From Poriferisodalis sp965226645 (lineage in GTDB: Bacteria > Actinomycetota > Acidimicrobiia > Acidimicrobiales > Poriferisodalaceae), in assembly GCA_965226645.1 (NCBI GenBank), contig CBDDDL010000004.1, positions 124,001-188,000 of the forward strand: a DNA stretch of 64,000 nt, read 5' to 3'. The notes under the pieces were generated by a model. The model was not told the origin of the DNA and ran no database searches. It saw only the letters and a program-made list of their open reading frames with translations. The translations under genes and the position numbers were made by a program. Numbering within the stretch: position 1 is the stretch's first letter; each line of letters opens with the position of its first letter. Below are positions 36,362 to 45,288 of the stretch, in pieces.

Positions 36362-36605
36362 CGGACCAGTCGGACCAGTCGTCTGCTGGCCCCCAGTCAG
36401 CTGCCGCGGCCAGCGACATTTCCGCGTCAGTCACTGGCACAGCCTCGTACAGCTCCGCCTCATGCTCGGACGCCAACCTGGTGAGGTATCTGCGCAACGC
36501 ATCGCGCATGAGTTCGGACCGGCCAATCCCGAGGCGTTCAGACCACCGTCGGATCTCTGCCGCATCGTCCAAGTCGGCCCGGAAACTCAGCATGGCGGTT
36601 GTCAT
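36348..36605 (-). CDS. Ribbon-helix-helix antitoxin
   Basis: The 85-residue protein has an N-terminal strand AMLSFRADLDDAAEIRRWSE, then RLGIGRSELMRDALRRYL, the ribbon-helix-helix DNA-binding unit. An acidic, Trp-rich tail (DWGPADDWSDWSDAAR) should wrap the toxin. The last WSD is duplicated by a 9-bp tandem repeat at 36362-36379. The ATG at 36605 lies six bases downstream of a TATACT element, which suggests a leaderless transcript; the ATG at 36593 is an alternative start. Autoregulation through the palindrome at its own start is likely. Confidence 0.8.
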   Translation of the reverse strand: MTTAMLSFRADLDDAAEIRRWSERLGIGRSELMRDALRRYLTRLASEHEAELYEAVPVTDAEMSLAAAADWGPADDWSDWSDAAR

Positions 36606-36628
36606 ACTCAGAGTATATGACGTATGAC
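36601..36628 (-). promoter_or_regulatory. Promoter/operator of the second toxin-antitoxin module
   Basis: TACTCAGAGTA (36605-36615) is a perfect palindrome inside the near-palindrome running from GTCATA (36601) to TATGAC (36621), and a further GTATGAC follows at 36622-36628. On the minus strand TATACT (36617-36612) resembles a -10 box and lies six bases before the ATG, the geometry of leaderless actinobacterial promoters. Confidence 0.5.
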
Positions 36629-36723
36629 AATGGGTCTATGCCGGGGAAACCGATGTTCCTCAGCCCCCGCCCCGGAACGCTGACGAACCAGTCGAGCGAC
36701 TCGCAAGTGGCAGTGTTCACGCC

Positions 36724-37104
36724 ATGACGTCACCTAGTTCAGTCACGTTCGGTCTCTTGCTTCCCTCGCGGGAAGTCGCAATGTATCCGCCACACGACGG
36801 CGATCCTCGCCGGCTCGTGGACCTCGCAGTGCGAGTCGAACAAGCCGGCCTCGACGCGGCGTGGATCGGCGACTCGCTGCTTGCTAAGCCGCGGGCCGAA
36901 CCGCTGTCGGTGCTCGCAGCAGTTGCGGTGGCGACTGAACGAATCGATATCGGGCACGAAATCCGGCTCGGCACGGAGATCGCGTCGTGGCTCCGAGGCT
37001 TCATCGATGCCAGGCGCGAACATCTCTGTATCCGCTTGGCGTCACCCGACGTTGACACCCAACTCGACCGCCTCACAGAGTTGCTGCCCGAGCTCCGCAG
37101 CTGA
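36724..37104 (+). pseudogene. Internally deleted LLM-class oxidoreductase
   Basis: The first 80 residues are a normal luciferase-like N-terminus (VTFGLLLPSREVAMY, VRVEQAGLDAAWIGDSLL, AAVAVATERIDIG). The frame then jumps straight to a segment that looks like the C-terminal end of such proteins (FIDARREHLCIRLASPDVDT, LDRLTELLPEL). About 180-200 residues of the TIM barrel are missing, so the 126-residue product cannot fold as an enzyme. The reading frame is kept. The next gene, an amidohydrolase, also lacks its N-terminus. One or more deletions in this short region are the simplest reading. Confidence 0.65.
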
Positions 37105-37162
37105 CGGTGCACAACGCCATGGCGGCTCAGCGGGCTCGGAGGCCGGGATTACGCTCGCAGCC

Positions 37163-38212
37163 GTGAATGAGGGTGGCGCGACGACACCAGGACTGGTGTG
37201 CTCTCACCACCATCTGTACTCCGCGTTGGCGAGAGGCATGCCTGCCCCGCCGCGCACGCCGGGAGGTTTCGCCGAGATCTTGGAGCTGGTGTGGTGGCGG
37301 CTGGATCGAGCGCTAGATCTTGAGATGCTGGAGTGGTCAGCGAAACTCGGTGCGCTGGAAGCGCTGGAATCGGGCTGCACAGCCATCATCGATCACCACG
37401 AGTCGCCCAATGCCATCGAGGACTCGCTGGACGTGATCGCCGCGGCGTGCGCCGAAGTCGGTGTGCGGGCCAGCTGCTGCTACGGCGTCACCGATCGTCA
37501 CGGCGCCGACGGTGCTCAACGTGGCCTGGCGGAGAACGAGCGCTATCTCGCCGGGGGCGGCCGGGGATATGTCGGCGTCCATGCGGCGTTCACATGTCGC
37601 GATGACACATTGGCGGCTGCCGCTGATCTGGCCCGGCGACACGGCGTCGGCGTGCACATCCACGTCGCAGAAGGTCCGCCCGATGCCGACGCAGCCGCAC
37701 GGCTCGCCGGGTTGACCGACGAGCGTTGGTTGCTCATCCATGGCGTGCATCTGCCGAACGAGCACGGTCTTGCGGGCACGATCGTGCACAACCCTCGCTC
37801 GAACATGAACAATGCCGTCGGCTACGCCAATCCCACCCGGTTCGCTGCCACGAACCCCATCGCGCTGGGCACCGACGGGATTGGCGCCGACATGCTCGAC
37901 GAGTTCCGTGTGGCCTACGTGCGGGCACGCGAGCACGACGTGACCGCTTCGCCTGATGCGCCGTGGGAGTGGCTCGCGAACGGCTGGCAGCTGATGCCCG
38001 AAGCCCGCAATGACACCGTGCGGTGGTCGTATCCGAGCGCCGATCCGTGGCATCTCGCATACACCCCCGGCGTGCACGCCCTCGACGTCACGATCGAAGG
38101 CGAGCTGGTGCTCTCGGACGGGATCGCCACACGCATCGACCCCGCCGAGGTGCGGGCCAAGGCCACCGAACAAGCCCAGCGACTCTTCGCGGCGCTCGAC
38201 GAACTGGACTAG
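37163..38212 (+). CDS. SsnA-like amidohydrolase (aminohydrolase), short at the N-terminus
   Basis: The product is 349 residues of the metal-dependent SsnA/guanine-deaminase-like amidohydrolase family. It has CSHHHLYSALARGMP with the H-x-H metal pair at about 15-17, HIHVAEGPPDADA, LIHGVHLPNE, VHNPRSNMNNAVGYANP and the metal Asp in ALGTDGIGADM. Relatives are about 440 residues with a beta-sandwich strand set before the first motif; here roughly 50-60 residues are absent. GTG 37163 is the best start in this frame, though the frame is open 5'. All catalytic ligands remain, so activity is possible but folding is uncertain. It lies 12 bp before a diaminopropionate ammonia-lyase-like gene; ssnA and ygeX are neighbours in the purine-degradation locus of enterobacteria. 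Confidence 0.75.
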   Translation: MNEGGATTPGLVCSHHHLYSALARGMPAPPRTPGGFAEILELVWWRLDRALDLEMLEWSAKLGALEALESGCTAIIDHHESPNAIEDSLDVIAAACAEVGVRASCCYGVTDRHGADGAQRGLAENERYLAGGGRGYVGVHAAFTCRDDTLAAAADLARRHGVGVHIHVAEGPPDADAAARLAGLTDERWLLIHGVHLPNEHGLAGTIVHNPRSNMNNAVGYANPTRFAATNPIALGTDGIGADMLDEFRVAYVRAREHDVTASPDAPWEWLANGWQLMPEARNDTVRWSYPSADPWHLAYTPGVHALDVTIEGELVLSDGIATRIDPAEVRAKATEQAQRLFAALDELD

Positions 38213-38224
38213 AGGAGGCCGACA

Positions 38225-39391
38225 ATGGCTGCACTGGTGACGCGCAATCAGCTCTTCGACGCACGAAACTGGCCCGCCCCACCCACAGAAGTGCTGGCGT
38301 TCCACCGACGCCTGCCGGCGTATGCACCGACACTGGTCATCGACGCCCCGCGCCTGGCCGAAAGTCTTGGCGTCGGACGGGTTCTGGTGAAGGCCGAGAC
38401 CCAACGGATGGGGCTGCCGTCGTTCAAGATCCTGGGTGCGTCGTGGGCGTCGTACCGCGCCATCTGTGAACACCTGGGCGGCGAACCGCCTCCGTGGGCC
38501 AACATCAACGCGCTGGCGGCCAGCCTGGCTCACCTGCGCCCAATGACTCTTGCTGCCGCCACCGATGGCAACCATGGCCGAGCGGTTGCCTTCATGGCGC
38601 GCCTGTTGGGCTTCGGTGCGCACATCCTGGTGCCCGACGGCACGTCAGAGGCTCGGATCGCGGCCATCCGAGGCGAGAGTGCCACCGTGACCGTCGTGGA
38701 TGGCTCGTACGACGATGCAATCGAACAAAGCGCCGAGATGGCCGATGAGCGCTGTCTCGTCGTCTCGGATACCTCCTGGCCGGGATACGAGACCATCCCG
38801 GCGAATGTGGCTGAGGGGTACACGACCATCTTCTCCGAGGTCGACGACGCTCTCGCCGCCAACGGCATCGGTCAACCCGATCTCGTGGCGGTCCCGGTGG
38901 GTGTCGGTGCATTCATGGCCGCGGCCGTCACCCACTACCGCAGCGGCGAGCACCGTCCGGTGCTGGTGTCGGTCGAGCCCGACGACGCGAACTGCGTGCA
39001 GGCCTCGACGATGGCCGGGAAGATCACCGAGACACCCGGCCCGCACCGCTCGATCATGGTGGGGCTGAACTGCGGTGTGCCATCGCCGCTGGCGTGGCCG
39101 ATGCTCGCCAGCGGCGTTGATTGGTGCGTGTCTGTAAACAGCGACGCGGCCGGTCGGGCAATGGCTGACCTCGCCAGTGCCCAGATCGTCGCGGGCGAGA
39201 CCGGCAGCGCGTCGCTTGCGGGCCTGCGGGCACTGCTTGCCGATGACGAAGGCAAGGCGGCCTTGCCGGATCCGGAGAACGCCACGGTGCTTGTCATGGT
39301 CACCGAAGGCGCCACCGACCCGGGCAACTACGAGCGCATCGTCGGCCGGCCGCACACCTCAGTCGGCCGGGTCCTCACCGCCGGACGGTGA
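38225..39391 (+). CDS. Diaminopropionate ammonia-lyase-like PLP enzyme (YgeX/DpaL family)
   Basis: The 388-residue fold-type II PLP enzyme has the Schiff-base motif LPSFKILGASWA (K68), AAATDGNHGRAVAF as the substrate loop, and PVGVGAFMAAAV near the phosphate loop. AGETGSASLAGLRALL follows. The SFKILGAS and DGNHGRA forms with overall length match diaminopropionate ammonia-lyase, which converts 2,3-diaminopropionate to pyruvate and two ammonia. AGAGGAGG directly upstream gives a strong ribosome site. In E. coli ygeX is part of the purine-degradation locus with ssnA and xdhD, whose relatives lie just upstream here. Confidence 0.82.
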   Translation: MAALVTRNQLFDARNWPAPPTEVLAFHRRLPAYAPTLVIDAPRLAESLGVGRVLVKAETQRMGLPSFKILGASWASYRAICEHLGGEPPPWANINALAASLAHLRPMTLAAATDGNHGRAVAFMARLLGFGAHILVPDGTSEARIAAIRGESATVTVVDGSYDDAIEQSAEMADERCLVVSDTSWPGYETIPANVAEGYTTIFSEVDDALAANGIGQPDLVAVPVGVGAFMAAAVTHYRSGEHRPVLVSVEPDDANCVQASTMAGKITETPGPHRSIMVGLNCGVPSPLAWPMLASGVDWCVSVNSDAAGRAMADLASAQIVAGETGSASLAGLRALLADDEGKAALPDPENATVLVMVTEGATDPGNYERIVGRPHTSVGRVLTAGR

Positions 39392-39465
39392 GGACGATCA
39401 GGCACGGCCTGACCGCAGTACGTTGAGCGCTCACGCAGTGCTCGCAGCTACGACGGAGGCTTCAC

Positions 39466-40242
39466 ATGCCACTTGACCAGGACCACTACCAAGCAATGCT
39501 CATCGACAAGCGAGACAACGGCGTCGCTGTCGTCACGTTGAATCGCCCAGAGCGACTCAATGCCGTAAACGGGCAGATGCACCACGAGATGTCGACGTTC
39601 ACTCGCGATGCGCAGACCGATCCCGATGTCAAGGTCGTCGTGCTCGCAGGCTCAGGCCGGGCGTTCTGCGCGGGCGGCGACTTCAGCGACGCCAGCGGAC
39701 CCGCCGTCAGCTTCGAGGAGGGACGCCAGATCGTTGACCACCTCCTGGAGTTGCGCAAGCCGATCATCTCCGCAGTGCAGGGCTATGCCATGGGTCTCGG
39801 CGCCAATATCGCGCTGCTCTGCGATGTCGTCGTCGCGGGGCACAGCTCGGTGTTCGCGGACACCCACGTGAACATGGGCATCGGCGCCGGCGATGGCGGC
39901 CAGGTCATCTGGCCGCTGCTCATGGGTGTCAACCGGGCCAAGTGGTATCTGATGAGCGGCGAGCGGGTCACCGGACCGATGCTCTACGACATGGGACTCG
40001 TCAACTTCCTGGTGGACGACGCCGCAATCTTCGACACGGCGCTCGAGAAGGCTGCGCAACTGGCCGCGGGACCCCAGAAGGCCATCAGCGCATCGAAGGT
40101 GCCGATCAACAACTGGATCCGGCAAATGTCTGCGCAGATCCTGCCGCTGTCGCTCAGCCTGGAAGGCGAGACGTTCCACAGCAGCGACGCACGCGAAGCC
40201 CAGCGAGCCTTCGTGGAAAAGCGCCCTGCAAACTTCGAGTAG
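39466..40242 (+). CDS. Enoyl-CoA hydratase/isomerase family protein
   Basis: The 258-residue crotonase-fold protein has VVTLNRPERLNAVNGQM, the oxyanion segment GSGRAFCAGGDFSDA and the second oxyanion loop GYAMGLGANIALLCD. HVNMGIGAGDGGQVIWPLL follows. The usual PExxLG catalytic-acid stretch is replaced by HVNMGIG, so hydratase activity should not be assumed; isomerase, hydrolase or decarboxylase relatives vary at this place. It sits between the ammonia-lyase-like gene and the nucleoside importer, 33 bp before the latter. Confidence 0.85.
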   Translation: MPLDQDHYQAMLIDKRDNGVAVVTLNRPERLNAVNGQMHHEMSTFTRDAQTDPDVKVVVLAGSGRAFCAGGDFSDASGPAVSFEEGRQIVDHLLELRKPIISAVQGYAMGLGANIALLCDVVVAGHSSVFADTHVNMGIGAGDGGQVIWPLLMGVNRAKWYLMSGERVTGPMLYDMGLVNFLVDDAAIFDTALEKAAQLAAGPQKAISASKVPINNWIRQMSAQILPLSLSLEGETFHSSDAREAQRAFVEKRPANFE

Positions 40243-40274
40243 CCACTAGCAGGGAAGCAGAGGGCGAGGGGGGC

Positions 40275-41435
40275 ATGGCGGTCACAACTGTCAGCGATGA
40301 CGACGAGAGCGCAGGTGCCGGCTCCGGCGAGGGCGCCGTCTCGAACCGCACCGCGCGTTTGTTGCGGCCGCTCGCCGGCGTCGCCGTGCCTGCAATCGCG
40401 ACGTTGGCCGCCCTGATCGTCGGTGCCGTGATGCTGATCGCATTGGGCGCCAACCCGCTCGTCGGGTACGGAAAGCTGTTCACCGGTGCATTCGGCAGCG
40501 CCGACAACCTTGCGGACACCGCGGTGCGGGCGATGCCGCTCGCACTGGTCGGCGTCGGAATCTGCATCGCATTCCGCACCGATGTCATCAACATCGGCGG
40601 CGAGGGGCAGATCATCCTCGGTGCCATCGCCGCGACTGCGACGTCGATGGCCTTCGAAGACCTGCAGAGAGTGTTCCTTGTGCCGCTTGTGCTCGTCGCG
40701 GGTGCGGTGGGCGGCGGCTTCTGGGGGGCGATTCCCGGTGCGCTGAAGGCCTACGCGGGTGTCAACGAGATTCTCTCCACGATCATGATGAACATCGTCG
40801 CGGCGCACTTGCTGAGCTTCTTGTTGCAGGACCTGTTGATCGAACCGAACGACATCAGAATCCAGCAGACACGCCGTCTCAGCGCGAACGCCGACCTGCC
40901 GCTGCTGCCCGGCGGCACTCGCCTGCACGTCGGCGTACTGATAGCGATGCTGGTGGCGGTAGCCGGCTACTTCCTGCTCTTTCGCAGCGCACTGGGCCTG
41001 CGCTTGCGATCCGTGGGGCACAATCCGGACGCCTCCCAATATGCCGGCATGGCAGTCAAGCGCAGCATCACGCAAGCGCTGGCGTTCAGCGGGGCCTGTT
41101 GCGGGATCGCCGGGGCGGTGCTGGTGTTCGGCAGCGAGTCGCATCGCCTCATCGGCGAGGGAGGCGCTGCGGCGTTCACCCAGAATGCAGGCTTCAACGG
41201 CATCGTGGCTGCGCTCTTTGGCGGTTTGCATCCACTGTTCACCGTCCCCGCATCGTTCCTGTTCGGGGGAATGCTCACGGGAGGCAGTGATCTCCAGCGA
41301 GCCCTGCAGGTGCCGTCGGCGCTGGTGGTCGCGCTCAACGGCGTCGTGGTGGTGTTTGTCGTCGGCAGCCTTCGGCTGCGCGATCGGCTGCGCCGCTGGG
41401 CTGGCGAGGAAGCCAGCTACGGAGGCAGGGCGTGA
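40275..41435 (+). CDS. BMP-type nucleoside ABC transporter permease 1 (NupP/YufP-like)
   Basis: The 386-residue inner-membrane protein has about nine hydrophobic helices and the branched-chain/ribose permease fold. ALVGVGICIAFRTDVINIG with GGEGQIILGAIAAT and GVNEILSTIMMNIVA are its conserved segments. It resembles the first permease of BMP-family nucleoside importers. ATG 40275 has GAGGGGGG upstream. Its stop overlaps the GTG start of the second permease by four bases. The module order is permease, permease, binding lipoprotein, ATPase. Confidence 0.88.
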   Translation: MAVTTVSDDDESAGAGSGEGAVSNRTARLLRPLAGVAVPAIATLAALIVGAVMLIALGANPLVGYGKLFTGAFGSADNLADTAVRAMPLALVGVGICIAFRTDVINIGGEGQIILGAIAATATSMAFEDLQRVFLVPLVLVAGAVGGGFWGAIPGALKAYAGVNEILSTIMMNIVAAHLLSFLLQDLLIEPNDIRIQQTRRLSANADLPLLPGGTRLHVGVLIAMLVAVAGYFLLFRSALGLRLRSVGHNPDASQYAGMAVKRSITQALAFSGACCGIAGAVLVFGSESHRLIGEGGAAAFTQNAGFNGIVAALFGGLHPLFTVPASFLFGGMLTGGSDLQRALQVPSALVVALNGVVVVFVVGSLRLRDRLRRWAGEEASYGGRA

Positions 41436-42364
41436 GCGATTTCTTCACCGCCACCGTGCTGGTCGCCACACTCGCGTCGGGCATCCGGCTGGCAACGCCG
41501 TTCCTGTTCGCGGCCTTAGGCGAGACCATCGGCCAACGCTCCGGAGTGCTGAACCTCGGCGTCGAAGGCGTGATGCTCATCGGCGCGTATGCCGCGTACA
41601 TCACCGCACTGCGAACCGGCAGTTCACTGGCCGGCGTCCTCGCAGCGCTGGCGGCCGGTGCCGCAATGGGCATCTTGTACGCATTCATCACCGTGGTGAT
41701 GCATGCCGCGCAGGGCATCAGCGGCATCGGCATTTTCCTGTTCGGTTTGGGCTTCACGGATCTGCTGTTCCGCACGCAGGTCGGCACACCGGTCCCCATT
41801 GACGGGCTGGGCAAAGTGCGAATTCCTGGCCTCGCGGATCTGCCGGTGGTGGGCGAGGTGCTGTTCGAGCACAGCGTGCTGACCTACGTGGCGTTCGCGC
41901 TGGTCCCCGTCGTGTGGTTCGTGGTGAACCGGACGACCTTCGGCTTGAACATCCGCGCCGTCGGCGAGACGCCAGAAGCGGCCGACACGCTCGGCGTGCG
42001 CGTCAACGTCGTGCGCACCTGGGCAATCATTATCGGCAATGTGATGGCAGGCCTCGCCGGCGGCACGCTGGCCCTCGACGTTGGCATCTTCCAGCAGAAC
42101 CTCACATCCGGCCAGGGTTTCATCGCCGTGGCGCTGGTGTACTTCGGGGCCTGGCGCTCGAGCGGTGTGATGGCCGGGGCGCTGCTGTTCGGCGTCGTGT
42201 CGTCCACAGTGCTGCAGCTCAAGACACTCGGCATCATCGTGGGAGCGACTTCGACGATCGCAGCAATGGCTCCCGCAGTGCTCACCATCGTGGTCCTTGT
42301 CTTGGTGAGCCGCCGCATCGGAGCACCCGCCGCCTTGACGGTGCCATTCGAACGCGACGGGTAG
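41432..42364 (+). CDS. BMP-type nucleoside ABC transporter permease 2 (NupQ/YufQ-like)
   Basis: The 310-residue integral membrane protein has the pattern LATPFLFAALGETIGQRSGV, NLGVEGVMLIGAYAA and ISGIGIFLFGLGFTDLLF, and ends with TIAAMAPAVLTIVVLVLV. It is the shorter partner permease of BMP-type importers and forms the channel with the preceding gene product. Coupled to it by a GTGA overlap. The substrate of the family is usually a purine or pyrimidine nucleoside, which agrees with the catabolic genes upstream. Confidence 0.88.
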   Translation: MSDFFTATVLVATLASGIRLATPFLFAALGETIGQRSGVLNLGVEGVMLIGAYAAYITALRTGSSLAGVLAALAAGAAMGILYAFITVVMHAAQGISGIGIFLFGLGFTDLLFRTQVGTPVPIDGLGKVRIPGLADLPVVGEVLFEHSVLTYVAFALVPVVWFVVNRTTFGLNIRAVGETPEAADTLGVRVNVVRTWAIIIGNVMAGLAGGTLALDVGIFQQNLTSGQGFIAVALVYFGAWRSSGVMAGALLFGVVSSTVLQLKTLGIIVGATSTIAAMAPAVLTIVVLVLVSRRIGAPAALTVPFERDG

Positions 42365-42557
42365 AGGCCCAGCGGGAGAAATGCGCCCGGATATCGCCGT
42401 GACACGCCCGACACACGCACGGAATCCGATGTTGACAGCGAACGGCATCACTGGTGCCGGGGTTGCCCTAGCATCGCGAGTCAGTCGGAGGCCGCGGTCT
42501 GCTGCGGATCGCGTCCGCGGGGCGCAACTTCTGGCCCGCACCATCTGGGAGGACCAC

Positions 42558-43583
42558 ATGCCTGTTTGCACCGCGTCGAAGGGCGCACGGAATCGCCGAG
42601 GACATCGCCGCTTGTCAACGTTGCTGGTGGCACTCGTCGTGCTCGTCCTGCTGGCTGCAGGTTGCACCAGCACCGATGAGGTCGACGAAGGACCGTTGCG
42701 AATCGCGATTGTGGCGCCAAGCGCCAGTAACGACCTTGCGTTCACTCAGAGCATGGTCGACGCGGTGAACGCTGTCGGAGCGACCCGCGAGATCGAGGTT
42801 GCGGTCACCGACGGCACCTTCATCGTGGAGGAGGCGGCTGCGGCGATCCGGGGCTATGCAGAAGAGGGCTACCACTTGGTGATCGCCCATGGCAGCCAAT
42901 ACGGTGGCCCGCTTGGAGAGATCGCGCCGGACTTCCCGGACACTTCCTTCGCATGGGGTACCGCTGCGGACTACATGGGTCACGCCAACGTCTTCGCCTA
43001 CACCGTGCGATCCGATGAAGGCGGCTACGTGGCTGGCACGGTCGCAGCGCAGATCAGTGCATCCGGCGTGATCGGCGTCATCGGTCCGGTCCCGGTCGGC
43101 GATGCCAAGCTCTACGTCGACGGCTTCGCCGCCGGGGTCTCAGCAACCGACCCGTCGATAACGACCAACATCGTGTACACCGACTCCTTCAGCGACGTCG
43201 CATTGGCAGCCGAAGCGGCCGAGGCGCACATCTCCAACGGTGCCGATGTCCTGACCGGCTCGGCGCAGATGGTCGTCGGTGCCACCGGCGTCGCCAAGGA
43301 GAATGACGTTGCCTGGTTCGGCACGCAGGCCAACCAGACGGCGCTTGGCGAAGACATCGTCGTTGCATCGCAGGTGTACCACTGGGAGGCATTGCTCGCG
43401 GACATGATCGACAAGATCGAAGCGGGCACGCTCGGCGGCGAGGTCATGATCGCCACGCTCGCCAACGGCGGCATCGTGATCGAGTTCAACGACGGCTTCG
43501 GCCTCGACGCCTCGATTCTCGAAGCGGCCCAGGCCGTTGCCGACGGTATAGCCGACGGCTCGATCTCCACGGGCATCGAATAG
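42558..43583 (+). CDS. BMP-family substrate-binding lipoprotein
   Basis: The 341-residue protein has a lipoprotein signal (LLVALVVLVLLAAGC) with the acylated Cys at about 36, then the BMP (PnrA) fold: GPLRIAIVAPSASNDLAFTQ, YHLVIAHGSQYG, DFPDTSFAWG and SDEGGYVAGTVAAQIS. VIGVIGPVPVGDAKLY, ISNGADVLTGSAQ and ENDVAWFGTQANQ follow. It is the extracytoplasmic receptor for the importer. ATG 42558 has GGGAGGA seven bases upstream; the frame is open 5' in a 193-bp gap after the second permease without homology. Confidence 0.88.
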   Translation: MPVCTASKGARNRRGHRRLSTLLVALVVLVLLAAGCTSTDEVDEGPLRIAIVAPSASNDLAFTQSMVDAVNAVGATREIEVAVTDGTFIVEEAAAAIRGYAEEGYHLVIAHGSQYGGPLGEIAPDFPDTSFAWGTAADYMGHANVFAYTVRSDEGGYVAGTVAAQISASGVIGVIGPVPVGDAKLYVDGFAAGVSATDPSITTNIVYTDSFSDVALAAEAAEAHISNGADVLTGSAQMVVGATGVAKENDVAWFGTQANQTALGEDIVVASQVYHWEALLADMIDKIEAGTLGGEVMIATLANGGIVIEFNDGFGLDASILEAAQAVADGIADGSISTGIE

Positions 43584-43657
43584 GTCCTAGCTGCGGGAAC
43601 CGGAGGGGTTGCACGAACGCGTGACGCACTCCGGTCCATGAGCCCGCAGCACACCAG

Positions 43658-45238
43658 ATGAACCAGCACACCGGCACGACGGCTGCCGGGGCCTCGGCAT
43701 CGAGCCAGGCCCCGGCACCGCCGATGCTGGAGATGCGCGGCATCACGAAGCGATTCCCGGGTGTGATCGCCAACGAAGACGTTGATCTCGTCGTCCAGCC
43801 GGGACAGGTGCACACGCTGCTCGGCGAGAACGGAGCCGGCAAGAGCACGCTCGTCAAGATCCTGTACGGGCTGTACCGGCAGGACGAAGGCACGGTCTCG
43901 ATCCAAGGTGAGCGGGTCGAGGTGACCTCGCCAGCGGACGCCATCAGTCACGGCATCGGCATGATCCACCAGCACTTCATGCTGGTGCCCACGCTCACAG
44001 TTGCTGAAAACGTCGCGCTCGGATTGCGTGGGCGTAGCGGGCTCGCCGACATGGGTCCGGTGCGTCGTCGGGTCGTTGAGGTCTCCGAGCAGCACGGCCT
44101 CGAGATCGACCCCGATGCGTACATCTGGCAGCTTGCGGTCGGTGAACGCCAGCGGGCGGAGATCCTCAAAGCGCTGTACCGGGACGCTCGTCTGCTGGTG
44201 CTGGACGAGCCGACAGCAGTGTTGACCCCGCCGGAGGTCACTGATCTGTTCTCCACGCTGCGATCGCTCACCGACGAAGGACGCGGCCTCATCTTCATCT
44301 CCCACAAGCTGGCCGAGGTGATGGAGATCTCCGATGAGATCACGGTGCTGCGCGACGGGCGTGTCGTCGGCCGGACGAGGCCTGCCGAGACGACACGCGA
44401 AGGCTTGGCGTCGATGATGGTGGGCCGAGAGGTCCGGCTGGGCCGTGACGTGCCGCCGCAGCCGCCGGGCGAGGACCGGCTGGTTGTCGACCGGCTGCGT
44501 GTCCGCGGCGACCGAGGCAATATTTCGCTGGACGACTTCTCGGTCCGGGTCGCCCGCGGCGAGATAGTCGGGATTGCGGGTGTGTCGGGCAACGGCCAAC
44601 GCGAGCTGGCCGAGGCGATCTTCGGGCTGCGTTCCGCAGAGTCGGGCTCGATCGAAGTCGGCGGAGTGGTAGTGGATACGCCGTCACCGAAACAGGTGCG
44701 CCGGCGGGGTGTGGCATTCGTGCCCGAGGAGCGCATGCGGCACGGGGCGGTGGGAGAGCTGTCCGTGTCGGAGAACTTGATGCTGGTCGAGTACGAGCAT
44801 GCGCCCTACGTGCGAGCAGGGCTCCTTCAGTTTCGAGCGATCGCAGAGCGCTGTCGTGATCTTGTGAAGCGGTTCGCCGTCAAGACGCCGTCGATCGCGA
44901 CGCAAACCTCGCATCTGTCCGGCGGCAACATTCAAAAAGTCGTTATCGCCCGAGAGTTCTCTTCCGATGCCGAGGTGCTGATCGTTGCTCAGCCCACGAG
45001 AGGCATCGATATCGGCGCCGCGGAGTATGTGCACGAGCGCTTGCTCGCAAAGCGTGCCGCTGGCGCGGCCATCTTGCTCATCAGCGAAGACCTCGACGAG
45101 GCATTGCAGCTCTCCGATCGTGTTGTCGTGCTGTACGAGGGCCGTGCCATGTGCGACCTGCCACGCGCGGAGGCCACCACCGACCGGGTCGGTCTGCTGA
45201 TGACCGGGGTCAGCGACGACGAATCGGTGCCCGCCTGA
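43658..45238 (+). CDS. BMP-type nucleoside ABC transporter ATPase (two nucleotide-binding domains, NupO/YufO-like)
   Basis: The 526-residue protein has two ABC domains. The first has Walker A GENGAGKST at about 57-65, signature LAVGERQRAEILKAL and Walker B LLVLDEPTAVLTPPEV. The second has a degenerate P-loop GVSGNGQRELAEA, as is normal for this family, and signature HLSGGNIQKVVIARE with LIVAQPTRGIDIGA. It energises the two permeases. Residues 1-22 are a low-complexity extension. It closes the importer cluster and converges with the Rieske genes. Confidence 0.9.
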   Translation: MNQHTGTTAAGASASSQAPAPPMLEMRGITKRFPGVIANEDVDLVVQPGQVHTLLGENGAGKSTLVKILYGLYRQDEGTVSIQGERVEVTSPADAISHGIGMIHQHFMLVPTLTVAENVALGLRGRSGLADMGPVRRRVVEVSEQHGLEIDPDAYIWQLAVGERQRAEILKALYRDARLLVLDEPTAVLTPPEVTDLFSTLRSLTDEGRGLIFISHKLAEVMEISDEITVLRDGRVVGRTRPAETTREGLASMMVGREVRLGRDVPPQPPGEDRLVVDRLRVRGDRGNISLDDFSVRVARGEIVGIAGVSGNGQRELAEAIFGLRSAESGSIEVGGVVVDTPSPKQVRRRGVAFVPEERMRHGAVGELSVSENLMLVEYEHAPYVRAGLLQFRAIAERCRDLVKRFAVKTPSIATQTSHLSGGNIQKVVIAREFSSDAEVLIVAQPTRGIDIGAAEYVHERLLAKRAAGAAILLISEDLDEALQLSDRVVVLYEGRAMCDLPRAEATTDRVGLLMTGVSDDESVPA

Positions 45239-45288
45239 AGCGCTGCTCAGCGAGGGGCGACTTCGCCGGCGTTGCCGCCGCTCTTCGA

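Noticed and set aside
42365..42557. Promoter with TTGACA at 42432-42437 before the BMP lipoprotein gene
   Set aside because: No -10 element is found at a suitable distance, and the gene reads as part of the importer operon.
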